DNA from: JAATGA01 sp047605605
GTDB lineage: Bacteria > Pseudomonadota > Alphaproteobacteria > Rhodobacterales > Rhodobacteraceae
Reading direction: 5' to 3'
Length of the DNA: 26,932 bases
Assembly (NCBI GenBank): GCA_047605605.1
Contig: JASGFG010000055.1
Coordinates: 1 to 26,932, forward strand
Shown here: positions 1-8,177 of the stretch, one piece after another
Layout of the letters: the number at the start of each line of letters is the position of its first letter
Numbering within the stretch: position 1 is the first letter of the stretch
Translations under genes and position numbers: made by a program
Notes under the pieces: generated by a model
The model's database searches: none
Told to the model about the DNA's origin: nothing
Seen by the model: only the letters and a program-made list of their open reading frames with translations

Positions 1-2432
1 CGGCCCGGACCCATCTCCATATAGACGCGTGGGCCTTCGGCGGTCAGGGTTTTCATCCCCTCGGCAAACAGCACCGTATTGCGCAGATGCGCGACCCAGT
101 AGTCGGGGCTGGTCGCCTGTTCCGTCGTCAGCGGTTGCCCCGTGCGGTTCGAGATCACCGGCAATTGCGGTGAGTTAAGGCGGATCGAGCGCAGATAGTC
201 GCCGAACCGGCCAAGGATCGGCTCCAGCATCCGGGAATGCGCGGCGATGTCGATGGCGATGCGCTGCGTTTCGACCTCGCGCGCGGCCAGCGTTTCGGCA
301 AGGGCCGCCAGCGCCGCATCGGGGCCGGACACGACGCAAAGCGCGGGCGCGTTGACCGAGGCCAGATCCAGATCGCCGGTGAGGAAGGGGCGCAGGTCGC
401 CCTCGGCCATCGGGACGGACAGCATCCCCCCGGCGGGCACCGTGTCGAACAGGGTGCCGCGCAGGTGGATCAGGCCGATGCAATCGTCAAACCCGATCAC
501 GCCGGCCAGACAGGCGGCGGTATTCTCGCCCATCGAATGGCCGATCAGCGCCGAAGGCGTCACGCCCCAGGACAGGAACAGCTGCGCCAGCGCATATTCG
601 GTGATCATGATCAGCGGCAACTGCACCGAAGGCCGCTTCAGCCTTTCGTCCGCCGCCGCCTCGGCCCCCGCCTCGGGCAGCCACAGCGCGCGGATGTCAT
701 AGTCGAGCTTCGGTTGCAGGACGGCCAGACCGCGGTCCATCCAGTCGGCAAAGACCGGCTCGGTCTCATACAGGTCGCGCGCCATGCCCGCATATTGCGC
801 ACCGCCGCCGGGGAACATGAACACCACATCGGGCGCGTCGCCCAGATGGTCGTGATCGAAGACCAGCCGGCGGTTCGACCCTTCCAGCAGGTCGGCCGCC
901 TGGGCGTGGCTTTCGGCCACCAGCACGCGGCGCTTTTCAAAGGCGCGGCGGCCTTCCTTCAGCGTCCAGGCCACATCGGCCAGCGGCTGTTCGGGATGGG
1001 CGCGCAGGTGGGCGGCGAGGCGGGCGGCGGCCCCGTCCAGCGCGCCCTTGGATTTCGCCGACAGCACGATGGGCTGGAACGGCCAGTCGCTGTCGCCCGA
1101 GGGCGCGCGGGCGGGGGCCTGTTCGATCACCGCATGGGCATTGGTGCCGCCGACGCCCAGGCTGTTGACGCCCGCGCGCAAGGTGGGCGCCTGCCAGTCG
1201 GTCAGCCGGTCGTTGACGCGGAAGGGACTGGTCTCAAAGTCGATGGCGGGGTTCGGCGCCTCATACCCCAGCGACGGGGGCAGTTGCCGGTGGTGCAGCG
1301 ACAGCGCCACCTTGATCAGCGACGCCACCCCGGCGGCGGTGTCCAGATGGCCGATGTTGGTTTTCACCGAGCCGAGGCGGCAGGTGCCGACCGCTTCGGT
1401 GGTCTGGCGGAAGGCCTCGGTCAGGGCGGCGACCTCGATCGGGTCGCCCAGATAGGTGCCGGTGCCGTGGCATTCCACATAGGTCACGTCATCGCCGGTG
1501 ACGCCCGCAATCGCCTGCGCCTCGGCGATGCAGCGGGCCTGTCCGTCGACCGAGGGCGCCAGATACCCGGCCTTGGCCGCGCCATCGTTGTTGACGGCGG
1601 TGCCCTTGACGATGGCCCAGATGTGGTCGCCGTCGCGGATCGCATCGCGCGCCCGGCGCAGCACCACGCAGCCCGCGCCCGAGCCAAAGACGGTGCCCTG
1701 CGCCCGGTGGTCGAAGGCATGGCAATGGCCGTCGGGCGACAGGATCTCGCCCTCGGTATACAGGTAGCCGCGGGCATGGGGCAGCTCGATGGTCACACCC
1801 CCGCACAGCGCCATGTCGCATTCGCCGTTCAACAGTGCCTGCACCCCGAAATGCACGGCGACCAGCGATGTGGAACAGGCCGTCTGCACGTTGATCGACG
1901 GGCCTTTCAGGTCAAAGACGTGGGACACGCGGGTGGACAGGAAATCCTTGTCGTTGCCGGTGTGGCGCAGCAGGAACATGCCGGTGCCATCGACCAGATC
2001 GGGGTTCGAGCAGAGGTTGAAATAGAAATACGACCCCATGCCGCAGCCGGCATAGACGCCGATGGACCCCGGAAAGGTTTCGGGCGGGTGGCCGGCATTT
2101 TCCAGCGCCTCCCACGCGACTTCCAGAAAGTGGCGGTGCTGGGGGTCGAGAATCGCGGCCTCTTTCGGAGAAAAGCCGAAGAAATCGGCGTCAAAGCCGG
2201 TGAAGCCGTCCAGAACGGCGGCGGCGGGGACATAGTTAGGCTTCGCCATCCGCGCCGGGCTTTCGCCTGCGGCCAGCAATTCCTCGCGCGTCAGGGTGCG
2301 GATGGATTCCACACCGGCGGCCAGGTTTGCCCAATAGGCGGAAATGTCGGGCGCGCCGGGCAGATGGGCAGCCATCCCGACAATCGCGATGTCGTTTTCG
2401 CCCACGCGGGACAGTTCTTCGTCGAGACTCAT
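1..2432 (-). CDS. Type I polyketide synthase, KS-AT part (3' end beyond window)
   Basis: This gene reads leftward from ATG at 2432 and stays open to the left edge (810 complete codons), so its C-terminal modules are not visible. The ketosynthase domain covers about residues 13-430. It has the nucleophile Cys186 in TACSTSLVA, His322 in ECHGTGT and His362 in NIGHLDTAAG, so all three KS catalytic residues are present. An acyltransferase domain starts near residue 538 (FMFPGGGAQYAGM). It has Ser633 in GHSMG, Arg658 (binds the extender carboxylate) and His732 in DIAAHSRML. The substrate box at His732 is neither the classic malonyl HAFH nor the methylmalonyl YASH form, so extender choice is not predicted. 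AAGG lies about 7 nt before the ATG. The nearest same-strand gene upstream is a glycosyltransferase 169 nt away, inside a surface-polysaccharide type cluster. KS and AT assignment is firm; the product and any later domains (KR, DH, ACP, TE) are unknown. Confidence 0.93.
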   Translation of the reverse strand, partial: MSLDEELSRVGENDIAIVGMAAHLPGAPDISAYWANLAAGVESIRTLTREELLAAGESPARMAKPNYVPAAAVLDGFTGFDADFFGFSPKEAAILDPQHRHFLEVAWEALENAGHPPETFPGSIGVYAGCGMGSYFYFNLCSNPDLVDGTGMFLLRHTGNDKDFLSTRVSHVFDLKGPSINVQTACSTSLVAVHFGVQALLNGECDMALCGGVTIELPHARGYLYTEGEILSPDGHCHAFDHRAQGTVFGSGAGCVVLRRARDAIRDGDHIWAIVKGTAVNNDGAAKAGYLAPSVDGQARCIAEAQAIAGVTGDDVTYVECHGTGTYLGDPIEVAALTEAFRQTTEAVGTCRLGSVKTNIGHLDTAAGVASLIKVALSLHHRQLPPSLGYEAPNPAIDFETSPFRVNDRLTDWQAPTLRAGVNSLGVGGTNAHAVIEQAPARAPSGDSDWPFQPIVLSAKSKGALDGAAARLAAHLRAHPEQPLADVAWTLKEGRRAFEKRRVLVAESHAQAADLLEGSNRRLVFDHDHLGDAPDVVFMFPGGGAQYAGMARDLYETEPVFADWMDRGLAVLQPKLDYDIRALWLPEAGAEAAADERLKRPSVQLPLIMITEYALAQLFLSWGVTPSALIGHSMGENTAACLAGVIGFDDCIGLIHLRGTLFDTVPAGGMLSVPMAEGDLRPFLTGDLDLASVNAPALCVVSGPDAALAALAETLAAREVETQRIAIDIAAHSRMLEPILGRFGDYLRSIRLNSPQLPVISNRTGQPLTTEQATSPDYWVAHLRNTVLFAEGMKTLTAEGPRVYMEMGPG

Positions 2433-2490
2433 ACCAGCACCTTTTTCGCGACCCTTGCGGATCGGCCCGTGCAATCTAGCGTAAATGCAA

Positions 2491-2509
2491 CCGCAGAAAT
2501 ACCCTGCGG
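2491..2509 (-). other. Small hairpin in the glycosyltransferase-PKS gap
   Basis: CCGCAG (2491-2496) and CTGCGG (2504-2509) form a perfect 6-bp stem with a 7-nt loop. It lies in the 169-nt gap between the glycosyltransferase stop and the PKS start. No T-run follows, so it is a weak candidate for an attenuator or terminator. It leaves open whether the PKS is co-transcribed with the genes upstream. Confidence 0.25.
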
Positions 2510-2601
2510 CGAGGCGTCAACGGATCATGCACGGATGCGTGACAATGCCACAATTCCGCCACGTTTGACCCGCCTCTGCCCGGTGAAATGGCGCAAGGCA
2601 G

Positions 2602-3618
2602 CTACCAGAAACCTGCGCCGGTGCCGCGCGCCATGCGGATTTGCGCGGCTAGGTAAACAATCAGGTCGAATCCGGCACCCAGCAGCACCGTCATTGCGCG
2701 CTTTGGCCGCAGGCTTTCGCGGGGGGCTTCGGCGGCGCGGACCACGCGCTTGGTCAGAAAGTGCAGCGGAACATAGCCGAAAGGCGCGCGCGGAAGCTCG
2801 GCCCGTAGCACGCGGGACAGCCAGTCGGCATCCCGGGCCGCGCGCTCCAGCTCTGCGTGCCGCCGGTTTGCGGGCAGGCGGCGAAGGTGGGCGAAACAGG
2901 CGGCATTGACGGCAGAGCCGACGACGATCCGCGTCTGGTGGCGAATCAGCGCGCGAATGCTGCGTTCGGAGGCATAGACATGGAACAGATCGTCCAGCCC
3001 GTCGATGCGGCCAAGGGATTCCCCCTCCTCGGTCAGCGCATCGGTCAGGACCATGGCGCGCAGGAACCCATCCTCGACCGGCAGGCCGACGGGCAGGTGG
3101 AACCGGCGCGCCGCTGCGGCGGGCATGGCGTAAAGCTGCCCGCAGATCGCGGTCTTCCAGTCATCCAGCCCGCCGCCCCCGGCCGAGATCAGCCGGTCGG
3201 TGAACGACAGCCCTTCGGGGCGATAGGCGATGTCCTTGACGGGGCGGCTGTTCAGCACCTGCAATGCCGGGCGGTGCGCCAGACCCCGGACCAGTCGCGA
3301 CAGCGCATCCGGTTGCGGCAGGGCGATGTCCGCATCGCAAAAGACCAGAAGATCCGCATCCTGGCGCGACAGGTCGTGCACGAACCTGTTCCATGTGCGC
3401 GACTTGCCGCCCTGTGGCAGCTCCTCGACATGCAGGGCGGGAAAGGCGGCCGCCCGAGCAAGCGTTGCAGTGTCGTCGGTGCAGCCGTTGGCCAGCAGCA
3501 GCACCCGCGCGTCGATGCCGGCATCGGTCAGGATGTCCTGTCGCGCCAGACCGGCGATCATTGCGGCGATGCCGTCCGCCTCGTCATGCGCAAAGACGCC
3601 GATATCGACCCTCAGCAT
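2602..3618 (-). CDS. Family 2 glycosyltransferase
   Basis: This is a 338-residue GT-A type glycosyltransferase that probably transfers a sugar from a nucleotide donor onto a lipid-linked or surface glycan at the inner face of the membrane. The N-terminus carries a beta-strand/HDE motif (about 6-13) and LLLANGCTDDT (40-50). The metal-binding DxD is FCDAD (Asp95-Asp97), and an acidic pair follows in PVEDGF (Glu182-Asp183). A hydrophobic stretch near residues 308-328 may anchor the C-terminus. Its ATG (3618-3616) directly abuts the TGA (3621-3619) of the upstream O-antigen ligase-like gene, with no spacer, which implies translational coupling in one operon. Acceptor and sugar are not predictable. 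Confidence 0.85.
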   Translation of the reverse strand: MLRVDIGVFAHDEADGIAAMIAGLARQDILTDAGIDARVLLLANGCTDDTATLARAAAFPALHVEELPQGGKSRTWNRFVHDLSRQDADLLVFCDADIALPQPDALSRLVRGLAHRPALQVLNSRPVKDIAYRPEGLSFTDRLISAGGGGLDDWKTAICGQLYAMPAAAARRFHLPVGLPVEDGFLRAMVLTDALTEEGESLGRIDGLDDLFHVYASERSIRALIRHQTRIVVGSAVNAACFAHLRRLPANRRHAELERAARDADWLSRVLRAELPRAPFGYVPLHFLTKRVVRAAEAPRESLRPKRAMTVLLGAGFDLIVYLAAQIRMARGTGAGFW

Positions 3619-5022
3619 TCAGATCACCGTCCGGTGGACTAGAACGGAACGCGGGGCGCGTTCCTCGTGTTTCCGCGTCGCGCGCAGACGCTCGGCCTGG
3701 CCCAGCACCGCACCCGCCATCAGCCAGGTGAAGGGAATCTCGGTCGCGTTCGGGATCAGGTCCGCAAGGTTCATCGCCAGGATCAGCGCCAGCGTTGCGG
3801 TGGCCAGCGTCACCCGTCTGGCGCCACGCCCCAGCACCTCGCGCGCCAGCAGCAGTAGCGGCAGCACCAGAAGCCCGAATTCGGCCAGATAGCCCAGCCA
3901 GCCGTAGATCCCCAGAACGATGATCCAGGCGCCATCGGCGATGGTTTCCACCTTGCCCGACACGGGATCATGCAAAAGGTTCCGCCCATAGCCGCCCCAG
4001 CCAAACAGCGGCTTTTCCGCCGCATGGGCCAGCAGCAGTTCTTCGTTGTTGATGCGGAAGGCCAGGGAATAGGCGCGATCCGCATCGAAAGATCGGGCAA
4101 CCGACACCACCCAGTCGACAGGCACCAGATGCAGGCCGCGCAGCATCGGGTAAAGGATGACGATTCCCGCCAGCCCCCCCGCCACCAGAATCTGTATCCG
4201 TGCCGGCGCGAACAGGATCAGCGGGGCCGAGGCCAGCGCATAGATCGCCGCCCCCGCGCTTTTGCACACGATGATCATGGCCAGCAGATAAAGCGCGATC
4301 ATCAGATGTTTCGGACGCTCGGTTCCCGGCCGCTCCCTGACGGGCAACAGCGCCGCCATCGCCGCCATGAAGGCGAAGAAGGCGACCCACAGCCCATGGG
4401 GCAGAAACACGACCGGGCGATAGCCGCCAAAGCGGATCGTCTGAAAGAAATCGTGCTGGAAAAAGCCATAGACCCAGACGTTGATCTGGGGCGACAGCCG
4501 CGCCTCGACCAGCATCGGCAGCGAATAGGCAAGCCCCGCCGCCACCAGCGCGGCAAGAGCCGCGCGCGGCGCCTCGGGTCCGGCCAGATAGCGGCGGGCC
4601 ATGAAATAAGGCAGCAGCACGATTCCCTGGTTCGCGACCGAAGCGAAGGAATCGTAAAGGCTGGTGCCGGGCAGGGGGCCGCCCGCCACATGGACGGGAT
4701 GGGTATTGGTCAGCACCGTGGCAAAGGGCGACAGCACGAACAGCACCATCAGCCCCTTGCCCGTGACCGAGGCGGGCAGAAAGGAAATCCGGTCCTTCAG
4801 CACGAAGACGGCAAAGGCAAAGGCCGCCAGGTTCGGGATCGTGACCTTGTTCAGGTCCGGCACCGCGGGCAGGTCCAGCGCCGCCAGCGGCGGCAGCACC
4901 AGATAGCCGCCCAGAATCGTCCAGACCAGCGCGCGGCCCGTATCCATCCGCCGCCACAATTGCCATGTGACCAGCGGCCAGACCGCCAGCATCACATAGG
5001 CAAGGATATTCGGCTGCGGCAC
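3619..5022 (-). CDS. O-antigen ligase/polymerase-like membrane protein
   Basis: This is a 467-residue multi-pass membrane protein with roughly ten or more hydrophobic segments. It has a large central loop and the motif PLFGWGGYGRN (residues 338-348), followed by a short polar stretch and ADGAWI. That pattern is typical of the O-antigen ligase / Wzy polymerase superfamily, which joins or polymerises undecaprenyl-linked glycans at the periplasmic face. The start is GTG at 5022, supported by a strong ribosome site AAAGGAG at 5033-5039, 10 nt upstream. It sits 30 nt after an acyltransferase gene and abuts a glycosyltransferase gene, all on one strand. Ligase versus polymerase cannot be separated from sequence alone. 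A Wzx flippase is not present in the window. Confidence 0.8.
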   Translation of the reverse strand: MPQPNILAYVMLAVWPLVTWQLWRRMDTGRALVWTILGGYLVLPPLAALDLPAVPDLNKVTIPNLAAFAFAVFVLKDRISFLPASVTGKGLMVLFVLSPFATVLTNTHPVHVAGGPLPGTSLYDSFASVANQGIVLLPYFMARRYLAGPEAPRAALAALVAAGLAYSLPMLVEARLSPQINVWVYGFFQHDFFQTIRFGGYRPVVFLPHGLWVAFFAFMAAMAALLPVRERPGTERPKHLMIALYLLAMIIVCKSAGAAIYALASAPLILFAPARIQILVAGGLAGIVILYPMLRGLHLVPVDWVVSVARSFDADRAYSLAFRINNEELLLAHAAEKPLFGWGGYGRNLLHDPVSGKVETIADGAWIIVLGIYGWLGYLAEFGLLVLPLLLLAREVLGRGARRVTLATATLALILAMNLADLIPNATEIPFTWLMAGAVLGQAERLRATRKHEERAPRSVLVHRTVI

Positions 5023-5032
5023 GGGACAGGGG

Positions 5033-5039
5033 CTCCTTT
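5033..5039 (-). promoter_or_regulatory. Ribosome binding site fixing a GTG start
   Basis: AAAGGAG on the minus strand ends 10 nt before GTG at 5022. It is the best Shine-Dalgarno match in this operon and supports a GTG start for the O-antigen ligase-like protein. Confidence 0.7.
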
Positions 5040-5052
5040 GGTTCCGGTCTGT

Positions 5053-5976
5053 TCAGATCAGGCGCCGCGCCAGCGGCAGGCGCTGCATAGCGAAAACCGT
5101 CACACAGGACAGCGCAAAGGCGAAAAACCCCAGCATCAGCCTGTTTGCGGATGCACCGAACAGCTTGTAGCCGACAAACAGCATGAGAGGATGCAAAAGG
5201 TAAATCCCGAAGGCGGCATCCCCCAGCATTTTCCAGTTGCCCACCAGCGGCGTCTTCCAAAGCGCCCACAACAGCGCGGCGGCCAGCGGAATGGACAAGG
5301 GCCAGAAGGCCTGCCCCCCGGTCGCGATCACCCCGGCGGCCGTCACGCCCGCCAGGCCGAGCGCCGCCACGTTCCCCCGCCCCTGCGCGACGGCGATTCC
5401 GCACAGCAGACCCCACAGATAGGTCGGCAGGATCGCCGCCCATTGCGACAGCGGAACGGGCAGAAGGCCGCGGTGATGCGCCGTGAACGCGGGCAGGGCG
5501 AGGACCGCGATCAGGGAGAAAGCCAGCTCCAGCCCCCGTCCCGTCATTGCGAATCGTCCGACCGGCCGAACCGTCGCGGTGGCAAGGATCAGGAAGGGCA
5601 GGAACCACAGATGGTATTCCGGGCCTGCCAGCAGCGACCAGGGATCGCGGATTTCCCAAAAGCCGAGGGGAGGATCGCTGATCTTCCACTCGACCAGTCG
5701 GAACAGGGCGCAGCACGCAAGCCAGGGAAGCAGCAGCCGGACGGCGCGCGGCCACCAGTGATAGCGGCCCGGCGCCCTAACGAGGGATTGTCCCGACAGG
5801 AACGCGGTCAGAATCACGAAGAAGGACAGCGACAACTGCCCCGCCCGACCCAAGGTCAGAGGCATGGCATGGGCCATGACGATTCCAAAAGCCGCGGCGA
5901 AACGCCCCAGCTCGACAGCCTGGTGACGGAAAGCTTGGTCGGGTTTCGTCATGCAAAAGCGATAAAGGCGGATCAT
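5053..5976 (-). CDS. Acyltransferase-3 family membrane protein
   Basis: This is an about 307-residue integral membrane acyltransferase of the family that acetylates or otherwise acylates surface polysaccharides, such as OafA/ExoZ-like enzymes. The family Arg...His pair is seen as GRFAAAFGIVMAHA (Arg25, His36 counted from ATG 5976). The segment GPEYHLWFLPF and the late YLLHPLML motif are also typical. About ten hydrophobic helices can be followed to the C-terminus. The start is uncertain: TTG 5988, ATG 5976 and ATG 5952 are in frame and none has a clear Shine-Dalgarno. I chose 5976. It is the first gene of the leftward run acyltransferase, ligase/polymerase, glycosyltransferase, and it diverges from the WecG-like gene. 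It probably decorates the same glycan; acyl donor and acceptor sugar are unknown. Confidence 0.82.
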   Translation of the reverse strand: MIRLYRFCMTKPDQAFRHQAVELGRFAAAFGIVMAHAMPLTLGRAGQLSLSFFVILTAFLSGQSLVRAPGRYHWWPRAVRLLLPWLACCALFRLVEWKISDPPLGFWEIRDPWSLLAGPEYHLWFLPFLILATATVRPVGRFAMTGRGLELAFSLIAVLALPAFTAHHRGLLPVPLSQWAAILPTYLWGLLCGIAVAQGRGNVAALGLAGVTAAGVIATGGQAFWPLSIPLAAALLWALWKTPLVGNWKMLGDAAFGIYLLHPLMLFVGYKLFGASANRLMLGFFAFALSCVTVFAMQRLPLARRLI

Positions 5977-6012
5977 GCGGCGCGGCAAGCGATGTTTGGC
6001 CGCTCGATGGAA

Positions 6013-6046
6013 ACAAAATGTTGCAATGATCGTGGCTACATTTTGT
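6013..6046. promoter_or_regulatory. 9-bp inverted repeat in divergent promoter (candidate operator)
   Basis: ACAAAATGT (6013-6021) and ACATTTTGT (6038-6046) are perfect inverted copies separated by 16 bp, centre to centre 25 bp. Each arm is itself near-palindromic (ACA-N3-TGT). The site sits between two divergent surface-glycan genes in an AT-rich stretch of otherwise GC-rich DNA. A consensus minus-strand -35 hexamer, TTGACA (6049-6044), and a plus-strand TTGTCA (6043-6048) both overlap the right arm. A regulator bound there could block both promoters. The binding protein is not identifiable. Confidence 0.5.
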
Positions 6047-6071
6047 CAAATTGTCGGCGGTTCCGTGCTAA
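6043..6071 (+). promoter_or_regulatory. Candidate sigma70-type promoter for the WecG-like gene
   Basis: TTGTCA (6043-6048), a 17-nt spacer and TGCTAA (6066-6071) would start transcription about 15 nt before the ATG at 6093. That would leave a very short leader with no strong ribosome site. It is a pattern match only. Confidence 0.35.
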
Positions 6072-6092
6072 GGCTGCGCACGCCCATGTTGG

Positions 6093-6857
6093 ATGCCGCC
6101 AGTGAAGTTCCGTATCGCCAGTTCCGTCATTACCGTAACCCATCCCAGCCGGAGAGAGCTTATCGCCGCAGTGCGGCAGCGGCTGGCCGCACGTCAGGGC
6201 TTTGCGCTGGCGACCATCAATCTGGATCATCTGGTCAAGCTGCATCTGACGCCAGCCTTTCGCATGGCCTATGCGCGGCAGGATATCGTGGTGGCCGATG
6301 GCAACCCCATCGTCTGGCTGTCGCGGCTGGCGGGCCGTCCGGTCTCGCTGGTGACGGGATCGGATCTCGTCCTGCCGCTGGCCGGTGAGGCGGCCGCCAG
6401 CGGGGCCACGGTCGCGCTGGTGGGCAGCACACCGGCCGTGCTGAGCGCCGCGGCCCAGGAGATGGCGGCGCGGACGCCGGGCCTGCGTGTGGTTCTGCAA
6501 CTGTCGCCGGCCTTTGGTTTCGACCCCGAAAGCGATGCCGCGGCGGATGTGCTGGCCCAGGTGCGCGACAGCGGCGCCCAGCTTTGCTTTCTGGCCTTCG
6601 GCGCGCCCAAGCAGGAAATCCTTGCCGCGCGCGGGCGGCGGATCGCACCTGAAACCGGCTTCGTCTCGGTGGGCGCCGGGCTCGACTTTCTGGCGGGCAG
6701 CCAGGTCCGCGCCCCGTCGTGGATGCGCCGCATCGCGATGGAATGGCTGTGGCGGGCGCTGTCCAGTCCCCGGCGGCTGATCCCGCGCTATCTGGCCTGT
6801 TTCGCCATTCTGCCCTCCGAGATGTGGCGGGCAGTGAAGCTTCGTCTTGTCGAGTGA
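6093..6857 (+). CDS. WecG/TagA/CpsF family glycosyltransferase
   Basis: This 254-residue protein belongs to glycosyltransferase family 26. The family moves a sugar such as N-acetylmannosamine(-uronate) or glucose onto an undecaprenyl-linked first sugar. Family motifs are all present: ATINLDHL with Thr41 and Asn43, VADGNPIVW with Asp69, AFGAPKQE (168-175), VGAGLDFLAG (193-202), RAPSWMRR (206-213), and a C-terminal EWLWRAL...RRLIPRY block. Thr41 and Asp69 have the same spacing as the catalytic Thr/Asp pair described for TagA. The C-terminal tail is the part that docks on the membrane in this family. It is transcribed alone to the right, diverging from the acyltransferase operon, and ends 22 nt before the converging glycosyltransferase. 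Sugar identity is unknown. Confidence 0.9.
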   Translation: MPPVKFRIASSVITVTHPSRRELIAAVRQRLAARQGFALATINLDHLVKLHLTPAFRMAYARQDIVVADGNPIVWLSRLAGRPVSLVTGSDLVLPLAGEAAASGATVALVGSTPAVLSAAAQEMAARTPGLRVVLQLSPAFGFDPESDAAADVLAQVRDSGAQLCFLAFGAPKQEILAARGRRIAPETGFVSVGAGLDFLAGSQVRAPSWMRRIAMEWLWRALSSPRRLIPRYLACFAILPSEMWRAVKLRLVE

Positions 6858-6879
6858 GCGCGCGCCCGCCGTGATCGGA

Positions 6880-7842
6880 TCACTTGTATTCGATCAGGCC
6901 GCCGCGCCGCCCCCGCAGGCGGTTCGCGAAATAACCGAATGCGCCGCGCGCCTCGGCGAATTTTCCGACCATGCCGAACAGGGCCGCGCGCCAGCCGTCG
7001 CGCAGGGACAGCCGCACGAACTGGGCCGGATAGACCAGCAGCACCAGCCATCCGGCCGGATGGACCAGCCCCGCCACGACGGTCAGGGCCGGGAGGCCCG
7101 CACCCCAGACCAGGGCGCGCCGCGTTTCGGCGACCCAGTGCCGTTCGGGCGGGGCACCGTGCAGCGCCGCGCCCTCGGCAAAGGCATGGCCGGCGCGGAC
7201 CGACCGGCGCCACCACTGGCCAAAGCGTTTCATCGCCGCATCGTGATGCGTCATCCCGGCGTCGATGCGCCATATCTGCCCGCCCGCGCGCGCCAGCCGC
7301 AGGCAAAGCTCCGGCTCCTCCCCGGCGATCAGGCTGTCGCGATAGCCGCCGGCGGCGTGCAGCGCCTCATACCGCATCAGCGCATCGCCCCCGCAGGCGC
7401 GGGCAAGGCCGACCGGCGTATCCCATTCCCGGTCGATCAGCGCATTCCAGACCGAGGCATCGGGAAACATCTCGCGCCGGCGCCCACAGACGACCACTGC
7501 GCCGGGGTGGGCCGAAAAGGCATCCATCGCGGCGGCAAGCCAGCCGGGATCGACCGTGCAATCGCCGTCGACCATCTGCACGAGATCCGGCGGGTCCGCG
7601 GCCAGTCGCGCAAGGCCCGCATTCCGGGCGCGTGCGGCGGTGAAGGGCAGCGCCATGTCCAGCGAGACCACCTCGGCCCCCGCGGCCTGTGCCGCCTGGA
7701 CCGAGCCGTCGGTGGACCCGCTGTCGACATAGACCAGCCGCCGCACCCTGCCCGTCAGCGAGGCCAGGCAGGCGATCAGGCGGGCGCCTTCGTTGCGGCC
7801 GATCACCACGGCATCAACCTTGGGATGTGGAGCGGTCGGCAT
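6880..7842 (-). CDS. Family 2 glycosyltransferase
   Basis: This 320-residue GT-A glycosyltransferase begins VDAVVIGRNEGARL and continues YVDSGSTDGS (38-47). The DxD metal site is QMVDGDCTVDPGW with Asp92-Asp94. The acceptor-side acidic motif is GEEPELCLRL (174-183). Hydrophobic segments near 245-275 suggest membrane association at the C-terminus. ATG 7842 is chosen because the fold begins eight residues later; a GTG at 7875 would add 11 residues, and neither has a convincing Shine-Dalgarno. It lies tail-to-tail with the WecG-like gene and diverges from the CpsD/Wzz pair. The setting indicates a role in surface-glycan assembly; the substrate is unknown. Confidence 0.87.
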   Translation of the reverse strand: MPTAPHPKVDAVVIGRNEGARLIACLASLTGRVRRLVYVDSGSTDGSVQAAQAAGAEVVSLDMALPFTAARARNAGLARLAADPPDLVQMVDGDCTVDPGWLAAAMDAFSAHPGAVVVCGRRREMFPDASVWNALIDREWDTPVGLARACGGDALMRYEALHAAGGYRDSLIAGEEPELCLRLARAGGQIWRIDAGMTHHDAAMKRFGQWWRRSVRAGHAFAEGAALHGAPPERHWVAETRRALVWGAGLPALTVVAGLVHPAGWLVLLVYPAQFVRLSLRDGWRAALFGMVGKFAEARGAFGYFANRLRGRRGGLIEYK

Positions 7843-8177
7843 CGGGCAAGTGTCCGGCAAAGCATTGACTTCCACGGCACTTTAGGCGGCCTTGGGGGGA
7901 CATGCCAAGGGGCGCGCGGCTTTCTTTCCTGGGGCTGTCCTGCTATTGCTCGGGGGACTGGGCGGGGGCCCGGACGATTCCCTGGCGCGGTGCATCGGTG
8001 CGGTGCCGCGGCGCAGCGGGAAGAGAACCGGGCAGGCCCGCCGCAAGTCGGGTTCATGATGTCAACAGGTCGTGCCACCATCGGAGCGCGGCTGTGCAGG
8101 AGCCTGATCATCGGATGCCCGTATCCCGATTGCCGATGCCGAACCCGCATTCCGGGGCCTGAATGGAGCTTGTGCAA
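7843..8177. other. Divergent intergenic region upstream of the CpsD-like gene
   Basis: These 335 bases hold no gene I can support. Seen here are CCTTGG (7890-7895) with CCAAGG (7905-7910), an inverted repeat with a 9-nt gap; CATCGG (8109-8114) with CCGATG (8133-8138), 18 nt apart; and a 55-codon plus-strand reading frame from TTG 7892 to TGA 8059 with a Leu/Gly-rich signal-like stretch but no ATG or clear ribosome site. Promoters for both flanking genes must lie here, but no good -35/-10 pair stands out. Confidence 0.45.

Noticed and set aside
237..2909. 890-codon open frame on the plus strand opposite the PKS
   Set aside because: It is the antisense shadow of the PKS in GC-rich DNA; its protein is Arg/Gly/His-rich with no domain, while the minus strand has complete KS and AT motifs.
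3968..5755. 595-codon minus-strand frame overlapping the ligase-like and acyltransferase genes
   Set aside because: Out of frame with two proteins that show clear membrane-family motifs; the residue make-up is typical of a GC-driven shadow.
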